Positions 56,401 through 64,000 of a DNA stretch of 64,000 bases are shown in pieces (position 1 is the stretch's first letter; every line of letters starts with the position of its first letter). The stretch lies in contig SFVH01000002.1 of NCBI GenBank assembly GCA_004561555.1, positions 1-64,000 on the forward strand, in the 5' to 3' direction. This DNA is from a bacterium (lineage in GTDB: Bacteria > Bacteroidota > Bacteroidia > Bacteroidales > Muribaculaceae). The notes under the pieces are model-generated. The model ran no database searches, was not told the origin of the DNA, and worked only from the letters and a program-made list of their open reading frames with translations. The position numbers were made by a program, and so were the translations under genes.

Positions 56401-58851
56401 AGCCTTGTCGGAGTGGCGATAGAGCTGAAGGTGAGAGCTGACGCTGTCGCTGTTGTCGGGGAGTGATAGTTGCAGCCGGTAGACACCGGAGGCAAGCTGC
56501 GACAAGTCGATAGAGAGGCTGTCGGGAGTGATTTGTCCTTCAGCCACACAGCTATTGTCGTCGAAGATTTGCCAATCCACACAATCCAAATCTTTGAATG
56601 ACGAAGGCAACTCCAGCGGTCGGTCGGCATCGACAGTGTAGTTGGCAAGGGGTGGCAGACAATCGATTTTGCCCACTGAGACGATGTGCTCGTAAGGCTG
56701 TGTTTCCCCTTTGTCGTCGGTCACATCGAGGTGAATGTTTAGTAGCATTTTCCCCTTTGTGGTAGAGAAACAATCGGCAGGCACATCAATGCTGAAGTGT
56801 CCTTGGTCGTCAGTGGTAATTTCGCCGGAGTGATTGTCAAATTTGGCGCGATTCCACCACGAGTTGATGCCTGAGATGTGATATTTCACCTTTGCGCCGG
56901 CAAGAGGGAACTCCGAGAATGTAGCCACTCTACCCGTAATCTTCACGTTTGCAAGGCTTTCAAGGTTGCAATCGTCGTCGTTGATTTCTGTAAAGAAATT
57001 AGGCGCCTTATATTCGCTTACTTCAAAGTATTTGGTTGTTCGGTTGTAGCCCATGTTGCTTATTGACAACCGATAACTGCCTGTCAAGCCGTTTCCCGGG
57101 ATGGTAAAACTGCCGTTGGCACGTCCGAAGTTGTCGGTTGTAAGTTGCAAAGAGTCAATCTTTTCGTGATTGGCATTATAGAGAGTTGCGGTGAACGATT
57201 GTTGTTTCACCACTGAGATATTGTCATTGCTGATTGCACCCGCTACTATGGCAAATTTCATCACTTCTCCCGGGCGATACACCCCTCGGTCGATAAATGA
57301 CCTCACTTGACAATTCGCGACATTGTTATAATAATTATATCCTCGATAGATATTTATCTCCTCGCTGCGGTGATTACCTCTGACGGCATAGGCAGAGCAA
57401 TCATTAAATCCGGCAGGTAACACACAATAGCCGTCACTGTTGGTCAATCTCTCACACTCATTGTTTTGACGACGCTTATAAAAAATAACCTTTATGTCTG
57501 CCAAAGGTTTTCCGGTGATAGCGTCGGTCACATAAATGCGTTGCTCGCCGTTGATTTTGAGCACTGTCATTATCTCGATGTCGCTCACTCTTACCCATGC
57601 TTCTTGGCTATGCTTCACTCTTTTGCCTTTTGGAGTTGTCGTTTCGGCAATAAAGGCATATTTGCCGGCGGGTAGCGGCGGAAACGTCAGAGTGTCGGCT
57701 TCGGTGGTAATAGCTTCCACAAAAGCACAATTATCAAGGTCGCCGGTGTGAACAAACTGCGGTAGTCGATAGCACTTAATCTTTACGCTATTGGCATTTT
57801 TGCGTTTGATTTGCATCGGTATGGGCGTGTTGGCATTAATTGCTCCGGGGATTACGACCTCTATCTTCGTTTGGTCACACTCGGCAATGAAATTTTTCGT
57901 TTTAGCCAAATTGGCATAGTCGGGGTGTTTCGCTAAAGCCTCCCTTGCTATCGGTTCGAGCAAAAGAGGGTCCGCATTGATATCTATCAAGTGGTTGATA
58001 ATCTCAATGCTGTAAGGCGAATCGGAAATCTCGTTGTAATAGTTTATGAGCGAATCTACTGCGGTTTCCGAATTGCTTTGTGAATATAGGCTTGAGCTAA
58101 GTCGTTGTGTCTCAGAATAGATAAATGCTGGAGATGCATGGTCGCGTCGCTCTAAGAGAGAGGCATAGATGTCAACGAGGCATTGTGCCGCTTTATCGTC
58201 GACTTTCGGACGCGAAATAAGAAAGTTGCTCCACGAGCAATAGCGGAGTATGGATATTTCAGAAGTTGTAGCCACATCATTGATGCGAGCGGCGGCGTGG
58301 TGGGCTATCATGTCGTAGAGAGACGGCGTGAATTCCGGCAGTACTTTCGGCATTATTACTATTTCTTTATATTCCGTAATAGGGATGGCTTTCAGCTCAT
58401 CGCTATGGCTAATAAGCTCTTGGGTCAGCTCAATGATGCGGTCCACGAAATCCTCGCGGCTCCACTCTCGCATATCTTGTGGGCGTTCGCCCCGTGCTTG
58501 CAGACGGTTTGCAAATCTAAATCCGTCGTTTTCAACCATGTCGGCGAGCATATCAATCTCCAAAAGATGCATAACGCTGCGAGCGGATGTGTCGGTGGTG
58601 GATGTGGCTATAGAGTCGAGGTGAATGATAGATTGCGGAAGGTTGTCGGAGGAGATGCGCGTTTTTGCGAGCGACAAGCGTATCATCCCGTCGATAAGCA
58701 TCCGGTTGTCTTGTATTTTTATCGCTTTTTCAATTTGATTTTCAGCATTTTTCATTTCCGTTTCAGGCATAGTGAAGTCGGGTGTCGGCAATTTTGCGTA
58801 TAAAGGTAGAAAAGGGATGCCTGCCATTAATAATATAAAGATGCGTTCCAT
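53434..58851 (-). CDS. Alpha-2-macroglobulin family protein without thioester motif
   Basis: An 1805-aa periplasmic or surface protein with a signal peptide (MERIFILLMAGIPFLPLYAK). Bacterial macroglobulins trap or resist proteases. MG domains occupy about residues 330-1000 (for example GVYRPGEVMKFAIV and VPDRNTKWHFTALAYTDDMQ). An insertion rich in Glu/Asp (DDSVAEEDIAGESASEGEND) sits in the bait-like region. In the TED-like domain (about 1270-1560) the usual CxEQ thioester motif is absent: the equivalent stretch is NPAWYAAMALPTIVSDNATA. It lies downstream of the ECF sigma module but behind a terminator (58873). Confidence 0.9.
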   Translation of the reverse strand: MERIFILLMAGIPFLPLYAKLPTPDFTMPETEMKNAENQIEKAIKIQDNRMLIDGMIRLSLAKTRISSDNLPQSIIHLDSIATSTTDTSARSVMHLLEIDMLADMVENDGFRFANRLQARGERPQDMREWSREDFVDRIIELTQELISHSDELKAIPITEYKEIVIMPKVLPEFTPSLYDMIAHHAAARINDVATTSEISILRYCSWSNFLISRPKVDDKAAQCLVDIYASLLERRDHASPAFIYSETQRLSSSLYSQSNSETAVDSLINYYNEISDSPYSIEIINHLIDINADPLLLEPIAREALAKHPDYANLAKTKNFIAECDQTKIEVVIPGAINANTPIPMQIKRKNANSVKIKCYRLPQFVHTGDLDNCAFVEAITTEADTLTFPPLPAGKYAFIAETTTPKGKRVKHSQEAWVRVSDIEIMTVLKINGEQRIYVTDAITGKPLADIKVIFYKRRQNNECERLTNSDGYCVLPAGFNDCSAYAVRGNHRSEEINIYRGYNYYNNVANCQVRSFIDRGVYRPGEVMKFAIVAGAISNDNISVVKQQSFTATLYNANHEKIDSLQLTTDNFGRANGSFTIPGNGLTGSYRLSISNMGYNRTTKYFEVSEYKAPNFFTEINDDDCNLESLANVKITGRVATFSEFPLAGAKVKYHISGINSWWNRAKFDNHSGEITTDDQGHFSIDVPADCFSTTKGKMLLNIHLDVTDDKGETQPYEHIVSVGKIDCLPPLANYTVDADRPLELPSSFKDLDCVDWQIFDDNSCVAEGQITPDSLSIDLSQLASGVYRLQLSLPDNSDSVSSHLQLYRHSDKALCFEAPLIVMDDEVTANADNTFEITYGNSFDNYAYYIITCGDKVTSEGWLHSEKGVHKFSSKAEFSRLLQSEITLIWMDNHRTMSKTVTLLPAVAPDKITIECVSFRDNIVPGSREKWQLRIRNNNGKRYTSAVIANMYDAALDNIADNEWTFNMTIPHISAFSMSNSAYLRFVETSAISKLNYASSPTFTPPYLNYYGLSFYQMNYDLLYECCMPTQSMRKANGLDVDDSVAEEDIAGESASEGENDNNGILRDESVKSAFFMPTLVSTEEGDVVIDFEVPDRNTKWHFTALAYTDDMQYDIIDRLVTASKPLMIQPNLPRFVREGDKLSLSAMAMNNSDSRQVVDVQFTIVNGNDTITRSFKAIEINAGEKKTVKMDCDIATGTEIVSTVKIMLNGVAVDGQRDMIAILPATTNVVEASPFYLNENSQKATIPMPTFNSKGLITFEYADNPAWYAAMALPTIVSDNATASAQAYNYFATRVAECIVGNNPDIAEALKTMKMRSPLHDNADLKIISLDNTIWHRSADNETEVMNTLCKLTDNATIDYRKKKATTSLYELQNNDGGFSWFKGCDSSLWTTIDVLHTLGYINEMGYAEKSNSMVNDMVMKAINYCDEYFVTEYLNHPKHRPSLIAKAEGYVRIRAMHQAPKMNKTMKEIADTATLNMIDRRQQCSPVEKADIAIYLATIGKTKEAEIFVESLRQTAVKNELRGMYWDVDFADKTAIVAKALKAFHRLDPDDKAINDMRRFLLLSKETQCWGSTINAVHAVNALLNTDDNWAKKSRRSPSITISGKPLDTNDASPYCGYLRRTLDIDRSEGVITINRESGTPAWGGVYCQYSAPMDSINAHSAGDIRIEKQFFVYDNDGKLLPKARKQFNVGERIHVRLTIRSERDLDFVAMTDDRAAGFEPVQQTAGYDWQDGVVIYKENRDSSTQFFISRLPKGSFVLSYDVYANNAGSFASGIASLQCQYSPKITAHSEGTVITIRQ

Positions 58852-58872
58852 ATAGTTTGATTATTTATATTA

Positions 58873-58917
58873 TAAAAGCCACTCTCAGGTGCTGTTGTAG
58901 CAGAAGAGAGTGGCACT
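58873..58917 (-). terminator. Terminator between the sigma module and the macroglobulin gene
   Basis: On the minus strand GCCACTCTC and GAGAGTGGC form a 9-bp stem followed by TTTTAT. Read-through into the macroglobulin gene remains possible. Confidence 0.7.
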
Positions 58918-58941
58918 AATATTTTTTGTCGATAATGAGGA

Positions 58942-59394
58942 TTATTTATTCTCTCTTCGACGATGTCGCAACAAATACTGAGTGAATTTCTCTTCAGCGA
59001 GCTTCATCTGAAAGAGTTGCTTTTTAGTGAGAAAACGAGAGAATTTGTGGAAATATTCCAATTCAATTTCTCCCTCTTTTTGTTTCACTCTCGTAGAAGC
59101 CAACGCTGCCGCTTCATATTCGGCATCAGTAGCTTTATCGTCGAGGGCTATTTTGTTGAGCAAATCTTCGGCTTCGCAGTTTAGCTTATAAATTTCGCTC
59201 TCCATTTCAGTGTAGAGGCGCGCAAACTTATCTGCTTGTTCTTCATTGAGTTTCAGCTCTTTAACGATATATTCGATTTTTTGTTGGCGTATGTTGCCCA
59301 TCCAGCGAGCGCGTTGGGAATTGGTGGTTTGCGCCTGTAAAAGAGAGGTTGCCGAAACAACCGATAACAAGATTAAGAACACGAAACGCTTCAT
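58942..59394 (-). CDS. Periplasmic Spy/CpxP-like helical protein of the sigma module
   Basis: I start at the second Met (59394, MKRFVFLILLSVVSATSLLQ), since it opens a proper signal peptide (150 aa); ATG 59403 is the alternative. The mature protein is a charged helical protein with KLNEEQADKFARLYTEMESE, similar in spirit to LTxxQ-motif Spy/CpxP proteins, and ends in a basic tail. It is the third gene after the sigma factor and the membrane protein. A role in envelope-stress sensing is inferred from this context only. Confidence 0.7.
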   Translation of the reverse strand: MKRFVFLILLSVVSATSLLQAQTTNSQRARWMGNIRQQKIEYIVKELKLNEEQADKFARLYTEMESEIYKLNCEAEDLLNKIALDDKATDAEYEAAALASTRVKQKEGEIELEYFHKFSRFLTKKQLFQMKLAEEKFTQYLLRHRRRENK

Positions 59395-59407
59395 AGCTTG
59401 CAAAGAT

Positions 59408-59809
59408 TTAGTTTAGTTCGGAGAAGTCAATGTTTTCCGCACTTTCTCCGTTTTCGTAGATGTCATTAAGGATGTCGTAGTCGGAAAATTGCCCTGTCTT
59501 CATCAGCTCGGTAGCTGTCTTATCGTCTTGCATTGCGTCAGCAATTTGCTCATCATATTGTAGCGACGATGAAGAGTGTCCCATCAGGTCGTTAAACATA
59601 TAGAGCATCAACCACACACCTCCAAACATTGCCGCCATGTAAACAAAAGGACGTATCCTCATCCATCGTGTAGGCTTCCTATGCTCCTCAATTTTCTTTT
59701 CGGGCAAGGCTTCCATCATTTTGCTTGTAAAGTCTGCAAAATAACCTTCGGGTACTTTATATCCCGCTTTATGGTCAACTTTGGTTAATATTTCGTCAAT
59801 TTTGCTCAT
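59408..59809 (-). CDS. Single-pass membrane protein, probable anti-sigma-type regulator
   Basis: A 133-aa protein: a cytoplasmic N-terminal part of about 50 residues (KVPEGYFADFTSKMMEALP is common in Bacteroidales proteins next to ECF sigma genes), one membrane segment (about 52-72, FVYMAAMFGGVWLMLYMF), and an acidic periplasmic tail. There is no zinc HxxxCxxC anti-sigma motif. It lies 33 bp after the sigma gene and 13 bp before the Spy-like gene. An anti-sigma role is inferred from position and topology. Confidence 0.65.
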   Translation of the reverse strand: MSKIDEILTKVDHKAGYKVPEGYFADFTSKMMEALPEKKIEEHRKPTRWMRIRPFVYMAAMFGGVWLMLYMFNDLMGHSSSSLQYDEQIADAMQDDKTATELMKTGQFSDYDILNDIYENGESAENIDFSELN

Positions 59810-59842
59810 AGTACTTTAAAGACTTTTGCTAACGAAAAAGGT

Positions 59843-60388
59843 TTAATTTTTTGTGAAAAAATTTTCAATTTTTTTCACGGCGTGATGGTAAGAAGCTTTT
59901 AAGGCTCCCACTGAGGTGCCGAGGATTTCCGAGATATCTTCATATTTCATATCGTCGAAATATTTCATATTGAAAATCATGCGTTGTTTTTCCGGAAGAG
60001 TAGCAATAGCTTTTTGCAATTCCTTTTGCAGCTCGTCGCCGTCAAACCAATCGTCGCTCTCCAGTGAGTTGATGATAAACGACTCGTCGTCGTCAATCGA
60101 AATGTTTTGCCGTTGCTTTTCGCGGTTGATAAATGTTATCGACTCGTTGATAGCTATCTTGTAGAGCCACGACGATAGTTTGGAGTCGCCTCTGAAACTC
60201 TCCACATTGCTCCAGGCTTTGAGGAAGGTGTTTTGCAACACATCATTTGTGTCGTCGTGGGAAATAACCATTTTTCGGATGTGCCAATACAGAGGTTCGC
60301 TGTAGGCGGCAATGACCTCCGAGAATGCCTGTCGACATTCTCGCGGGTCATGTAGTCGTTTGATTATTTCTTCCTCGTTGATTGACAT
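59843..60388 (-). CDS. ECF-type RNA polymerase sigma factor
   Basis: An ECF (sigma-E-like) factor of 181 aa with only regions 2 and 4. Region 2: HDDTNDVLQNTFLKAWSNVE and SWLYKIAINESITFINR. Region 4: LPEKQRMIFNMKYFDDMKYE and SVGALKASYHHAVKKIE, a typical helix-turn-helix. It leads a three-gene module with the membrane protein and the Spy-like protein. It lies 13 bp after the rubredoxin fusion gene and may share its transcript. The regulon cannot be deduced. Confidence 0.92.
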   Translation of the reverse strand: MSINEEEIIKRLHDPRECRQAFSEVIAAYSEPLYWHIRKMVISHDDTNDVLQNTFLKAWSNVESFRGDSKLSSWLYKIAINESITFINREKQRQNISIDDDESFIINSLESDDWFDGDELQKELQKAIATLPEKQRMIFNMKYFDDMKYEDISEILGTSVGALKASYHHAVKKIENFFTKN

Positions 60389-60401
60389 AATGGGAATCCG
60401 A

Positions 60402-61049
60402 TTATTCTTCTACAAAATGACTTCTGTCAGCGCCACATAGCGGACATTTGTAATCAGCAGGCAAGTCGTTGTCGGTTTCTACGACATATCCGCAGAGGTC
60501 GCACACATATTTGCGCTTGGCAATGGGAGCCGACGTCTTCTCTTGCGGTTTCTCTTCCACAAATGTGGGGGCGTTTTTGGGTGCTTTGCCCTTCACCACG
60601 CGGTGATAATACTCGTAGGTCATCGGTTTGCCTTCTTCCTTGCGGGTGTCTACTAATCGAGCCACTACGATGCAGTGGGTTTCGCAGTCGATAAATTGCT
60701 CGGCATCAAGCACCAAGCGGCTGCAAAATGTGCCGTTTACCAACGGCGCTCCTTCCAGAGTGGTGTGGCCGAAGTCGGCATATTTGTCGTTGTCGCGGCT
60801 CGACATAAATCCGAAGGTGGCAATAATCATATTGTCGGTGTCTTCGGCAACTACCGATAGCGAGAAGCGCTTGTTGCGGCGTATGGCTTCAAGGGTGTAG
60901 TTGTTTTTGTTGAGCGAGATGGCGAGCAACGGGTTTGTACTTGTCACTTGGAAGCAAGTGTTGATGGTGCAACCCACGGGACGATTGCCGTCCATAGCTC
61001 CTACGATATACAATCCGTAAGAAAGGCTGAAAAGAGCTGTGATGTCCAT
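60402..61049 (-). CDS. Flavin reductase-rubredoxin fusion (high-molecular-weight rubredoxin)
   Basis: A 215-aa electron-transfer protein. Residues 1-150 form a flavin reductase-like FMN-binding split barrel (GLYIVGAMDGNRPVGCTINT, SLNKNNYTLEAIRRNKRFSL). After a Lys/Pro/Glu linker comes a short rubredoxin domain with Cys183, Cys186, Cys202 and Cys205 (YVCDLCGYV and YKCPLCGAD). The 15-residue gap between the pairs is like rubrerythrin-type rubredoxins. The architecture equals Hrb of acetogens, which passes electrons to O2- or peroxide-reducing proteins. I infer a role in oxygen defence. The next gene is the ECF sigma factor, 13 bp on. Confidence 0.88.
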   Translation of the reverse strand: MDITALFSLSYGLYIVGAMDGNRPVGCTINTCFQVTSTNPLLAISLNKNNYTLEAIRRNKRFSLSVVAEDTDNMIIATFGFMSSRDNDKYADFGHTTLEGAPLVNGTFCSRLVLDAEQFIDCETHCIVVARLVDTRKEEGKPMTYEYYHRVVKGKAPKNAPTFVEEKPQEKTSAPIAKRKYVCDLCGYVVETDNDLPADYKCPLCGADRSHFVEE

Positions 61050-61081
61050 ATTCGGTTATTTTGGAGGTTAATTTTTTATGG

Positions 61082-61960
61082 TTATTTCTCGTTGGTTTTC
61101 GGGAAGAGATTGGCGTTAGCCACAATTTTAAATGTTATACCGTTGTAAGTGCAGTTAAACTTCAGATTGAACGACTTTGCCTTGTTGATGGTTGAGAGAT
61201 ACAAGTTGGTGATTTTATATTTCTCAAAGGGCACATCGTTGATGCAGGGCACCACTTCGGCTGCCTCAATACGGTAGCCGTTGGTGGTGGCTACGATGGG
61301 CACATTTTTGAGTTGGATGGTTTGTTGCGGCATCTTGTCCATAAATTGTGCATCCTTGAGAGTCACATCGGCAGTTGTGGGTGAGGTGATTTTCACTTCG
61401 TAGGTGGTGCCGGTGGTGGTAAACGGCTCGCCCATGCCTGCGGTAGTGGTGGTGCAGTCAAGGTAGGTGAGAGGAGTGCCGGAAGGCAGTATCATCAATG
61501 AGCATACGTCATATTTGCCGCTTATGCGGTAGCTTGATTGCATCATCACATAGGCATCGTTGCCGTCGGTGGTGTAAGCAAGCATCTTGATGGAGAGTTG
61601 TTGTACGCGATAGTCGGAGGCGGTGCCGTCGCTCACTTGCGGTATCATATCGTCGATTTTGATGATATAACCTTCGTTGTCGACTGTCATAGGTACATCC
61701 GTGAAAATAAATGCCATCGGGGTTCCGTCTTGGGTGTATGCGCTTTCCACTTTCACTGAGGCGGTCATATTGGTGATGTTCATGCTGACGGTGTATGTCG
61801 CATTTTTTATCACGGCGTTTCCATCGGTGTCGGTGATGAAGTTGTAGCCGGAGAAACTATATGTGGCATAAGTATTGTTTTCGTTGTTGTCATTATCAAG
61901 GCATGATGTGTTGATAATCAACAATAAAAGCGTCGCGAGCAAGAATGTAAGTTTTTTCAT
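61082..61960 (-). CDS. Lipoprotein with two calycin-like repeats
   Basis: A 292-aa lipoprotein (lipobox INTSC, lipid Cys20) I cannot name exactly. It contains two similar halves of about 120 residues: the block ending FTDVPMTVDNEGYIIKIDDM and the block with LKNVPIVATTNGYRIEAAEV align well, each followed by an IP/VP-hydrophobic-strand segment. The beta-rich pattern resembles Bacteroidales calycin-like domains. It lies 27 bp after a TonB-dependent receptor gene, the classic receptor/lipoprotein pairing, and 32 bp before the rubredoxin fusion. It may bind the receptor's ligand. Confidence 0.65.
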   Translation of the reverse strand: MKKLTFLLATLLLLIINTSCLDNDNNENNTYATYSFSGYNFITDTDGNAVIKNATYTVSMNITNMTASVKVESAYTQDGTPMAFIFTDVPMTVDNEGYIIKIDDMIPQVSDGTASDYRVQQLSIKMLAYTTDGNDAYVMMQSSYRISGKYDVCSLMILPSGTPLTYLDCTTTTAGMGEPFTTTGTTYEVKITSPTTADVTLKDAQFMDKMPQQTIQLKNVPIVATTNGYRIEAAEVVPCINDVPFEKYKITNLYLSTINKAKSFNLKFNCTYNGITFKIVANANLFPKTNEK

Positions 61961-61987
61961 TGTCAGTTTTTTTGTTTATGATAATTA

Positions 61988-64000
61988 TTAAATAGTTACT
62001 CTTAAAGTTACTCCGCATTGTAGCGGTTTGCCTCTTTGCACAAATCCGTGCTTTATTGAAACAAAATAAAAGGTGTCGTAGTTTGTCGACGTGAGGTTTT
62101 TGCCCCAAAGGTCGATTGAAAACTTGTTGAAAGCGAATCTTGCGGAAGCATTCAGCTTGAAGTAAATCGGCTGACACACATCGTTCTCTTCATTCCAATA
62201 TATTTTGCCGGTCCCGACGGTCGACACATTGAGTGATACAAACCGCAACAATTCCGAAGAAATCGGGAAAGTATAGTTGGCTGATGCAAAGATAGTGTTT
62301 TGTGGAGCATATGGCACATATTTGCCCTTATAATTTTCTTTTCCGTTGTCAAATTTAACGAATTTTGCGTTTGTGTAACCATAACTTGCTGAAAGTTGCA
62401 ATCTTGTTGTCGGATACCATGTGGCGGCAAGTTCGATGCCTGCGCTGCGCGATTTCCCGGCATTGGTCATTATTCTTCCGGTGACATCGCCGTCGGGAAA
62501 CACCGTGATTTGCTGGTTGCGACAGTCAATGTAGAAAGCTGAAGCCTCGGCGCTGAGAGTGCCGTCGGCGGAGGTGTAGTTGGCGCCAATCTCATAGTTC
62601 CAACTTTTTTCCGGCTCATAGCCTATCACTTCGTCGGTGTCGTAGACGTGACCCACTCCCATCATGTTCATCAGCTGTTGCTGAAGCACATCGGAAAACA
62701 TATTTGTGTTGAATCCTCCCGCTTTATAACCTTTGGCAACGGTGAGCCTCACCACAGTGGTGTTGCCAAGTTTGTAGTATGCAGCTATCTTGGGTAATAC
62801 TTCAGTGAATGAGCGCTTTAGCGAGCCGCGGTTGTGTATCTCAACCGGGTCGGTGCGAAAATGCTCCAATGAGCCGTCGGGAAGGCGGTGCATAATGCTG
62901 TAGCTTGTGGAGCAATCGCTGTTGTAGTCCAGCTTCACCCCCTCGTGGTCAACGCGCACGCCTCCCACGAGAGTCAGGCTATTGAAATCCATAGACACCT
63001 CGCCGTAGGCTGCCGCTCCATAAGAAGGCATCATAAATCTGGAGCCGAGGATAAAAGTGTCGCTATCCCATTGGCAAGGATAGTTGTCGTTCATCGCGTT
63101 CCATTTGGAGGTGATTAGTTGGTCGATGCCATAGTCGAGGAAGGTCACCGGAGCATCCATCTTAATTTTGCGGTAGAAGCCGAACACTCCGCCGAGCCAA
63201 CGCAAACGGCCGTTGATAGCCGTGCTTTTGGCTATAAAGTCTTGAGTCACTGCGTGCTCACGCTTTTTCTGTGTGAGCGTGAAATAAGACATCGGCAGAA
63301 AATCTTGGTCGAGAGTCATGTTGTCGTCGAGCATCTGATAGCTCGTCACGCTTGTGAGCTGATAGTTGTCTTTTTGATACTTCACCGTCATAGCGTCAAG
63401 CACTGAGGTGCGTCGATAAAAGCACGTGTCGTTATAGTTTATTTCGTGGGTGTCAATAAATTCGTAGGCATAGCCGCCCTGACGCACTATGCCGATGCTT
63501 GCCATATTCTCCACGATGATTCTGTCGGAGGGCTTCCATGCGGCTTTGAGCATCCCTCGATAGTCGGTCTCTTTGTCGGCTTTTTCGCCGTTGTGATTGT
63601 TTGTGAAAAAACCATCGGTGTGAGAAACATATACGTTGCCTCCGATGCCGAATTGGCGCGACGGGCGGTTATAATGCGACAGCGAAGCCTTAACGGAGTT
63701 CTCGTTGCCATATTCAGCCAGCAAGCGACAGCCCTGATAGGAGAGGGGTGAGAGGGTGCTGATGGATATCACTCCTCCCATAGTGTTTCTGCCGTAAAGG
63801 GTGCTTTGCGGTCCGCGGAGCACTTGTATCCTCTCTATATCGGCGATGTCGAAGTCGTAGGAGTCTTTGTTGATGATGGGCACATTGTCGACCACCATCC
63901 CCATCACCGGCTGGTCGATGCGTGCGCCCATGCCGCGCACATAGATGGTGGAGGTGATGCGTGAGCCGTAGTCGGGGATGTGAAGATTGGGCACCAGAGC
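61988..64000 (-). CDS. TonB-dependent outer-membrane receptor (N-terminus beyond the window)
   Basis: An outer-membrane active transporter, at least 670 residues visible. The frame stays open at 64000, so signal peptide, TonB box and the first part of the plug are missing. The plug is recognised by IYVRGMGARIDQPVMGMVVD and IERIQVLRGPQSTLYGRN. The rest is a beta-barrel with alternating strands, up to the C-terminal GVTLRVTI. It is the classical (FepA/FecA-like) type, not SusC, since no SusD gene follows. Substrate not deducible; the downstream lipoprotein may be its partner. Confidence 0.9.
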   Translation of the reverse strand, partial: ALVPNLHIPDYGSRITSTIYVRGMGARIDQPVMGMVVDNVPIINKDSYDFDIADIERIQVLRGPQSTLYGRNTMGGVISISTLSPLSYQGCRLLAEYGNENSVKASLSHYNRPSRQFGIGGNVYVSHTDGFFTNNHNGEKADKETDYRGMLKAAWKPSDRIIVENMASIGIVRQGGYAYEFIDTHEINYNDTCFYRRTSVLDAMTVKYQKDNYQLTSVTSYQMLDDNMTLDQDFLPMSYFTLTQKKREHAVTQDFIAKSTAINGRLRWLGGVFGFYRKIKMDAPVTFLDYGIDQLITSKWNAMNDNYPCQWDSDTFILGSRFMMPSYGAAAYGEVSMDFNSLTLVGGVRVDHEGVKLDYNSDCSTSYSIMHRLPDGSLEHFRTDPVEIHNRGSLKRSFTEVLPKIAAYYKLGNTTVVRLTVAKGYKAGGFNTNMFSDVLQQQLMNMMGVGHVYDTDEVIGYEPEKSWNYEIGANYTSADGTLSAEASAFYIDCRNQQITVFPDGDVTGRIMTNAGKSRSAGIELAATWYPTTRLQLSASYGYTNAKFVKFDNGKENYKGKYVPYAPQNTIFASANYTFPISSELLRFVSLNVSTVGTGKIYWNEENDVCQPIYFKLNASARFAFNKFSIDLWGKNLTSTNYDTFYFVSIKHGFVQRGKPLQCGVTLRVTI

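Overview
The window looks like chromosomal DNA from a gut-type member of the order Bacteroidales (phylum Bacteroidota). The placement rests on four things. The promoters are the Bacteroidota type, with TTG/TTTG and TAnnTTTG boxes about 20 nt apart. There are type IX secretion (T9SS) genes in the gene order porU-porV-ispF known from Porphyromonas. There is a Bacteroidales-style thiamine operon. Lipoproteins, OmpA and TonB-receptor genes are of Bacteroidales character. A Muribaculaceae-like organism is my inference and was not tested. Nearly all of the window is ordinary core genome with tightly packed operons. I see no intact insertion sequence, prophage or CRISPR array.

Layout. 1-275: fossil of an alpha/beta hydrolase gene plus a strong hairpin. 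276-6627 (-): rex, a fumarylacetoacetase-like pseudoenzyme, porU, porV and ispF, transcribed from a well-formed promoter upstream of rex. 6718-13451 (-): deaD helicase, an exported protein, a GH25 lysozyme and a second PorU-type sortase (PorU2-like). 13621-16636 (-): rsmF-like rRNA methylase, an SDR oxidoreductase and a SAM methyltransferase. 16810-20653 (-): HU protein, OmpA-like lipoprotein, malate dehydrogenase and cardiolipin synthase. 20820-29147 (+): polyprenyl-phosphate glycosyltransferase, dihydroorotase, Ca2+ P-type ATPase, rlmN and a secreted endonuclease I. 29277-31580 (+): a WG-repeat protein. 31786-32026: a gene-less stretch with a complete promoter, a palindrome over its -33 box and a terminator, a candidate small transcript. 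32094-33437 (-): trigger factor. 33615-39608 (+): TPP riboswitch followed by thiD-thiS-tenI-thiE-thiG-thiC-thiH. 39674-44782 (+): superoxide-reductase-like protein, mfd and an Ntn-type amidohydrolase. 45162-49972 (+): proS, tRNA-Thr, then a small membrane protein, a PstS-like lipoprotein and a TPR protein. 50505-51314 (-): Fic protein. 51488-51817 (-): a Ser-Ser-Leu tRNA operon. 51908-52924 (-): membrane acyltransferase. 53076-53351 (+): rpsO. 53434-64000 (-): alpha-2-macroglobulin, a three-gene ECF sigma module, a flavin-reductase/rubredoxin fusion, a lipoprotein and a TonB-dependent receptor that runs off the window.

How the genes fit together. The first 10 kb encode cell-surface export: PorV is the outer-membrane shuttle that brings cargo to the PorU sortase, and the endonuclease I at 26730 ends like a T9SS cargo. 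Thiamine synthesis is nearly complete and riboswitch-controlled, but no thiF is present. Oxygen defence recurs in Rex, the superoxide-reductase-like protein and the rubredoxin fusion, as expected of an anaerobe. Of the leads, the most interesting are the tandem PorU pair separated by rex and a dead-looking FAH protein, and the regulated small-transcript locus at 31.8-32.0 kb.
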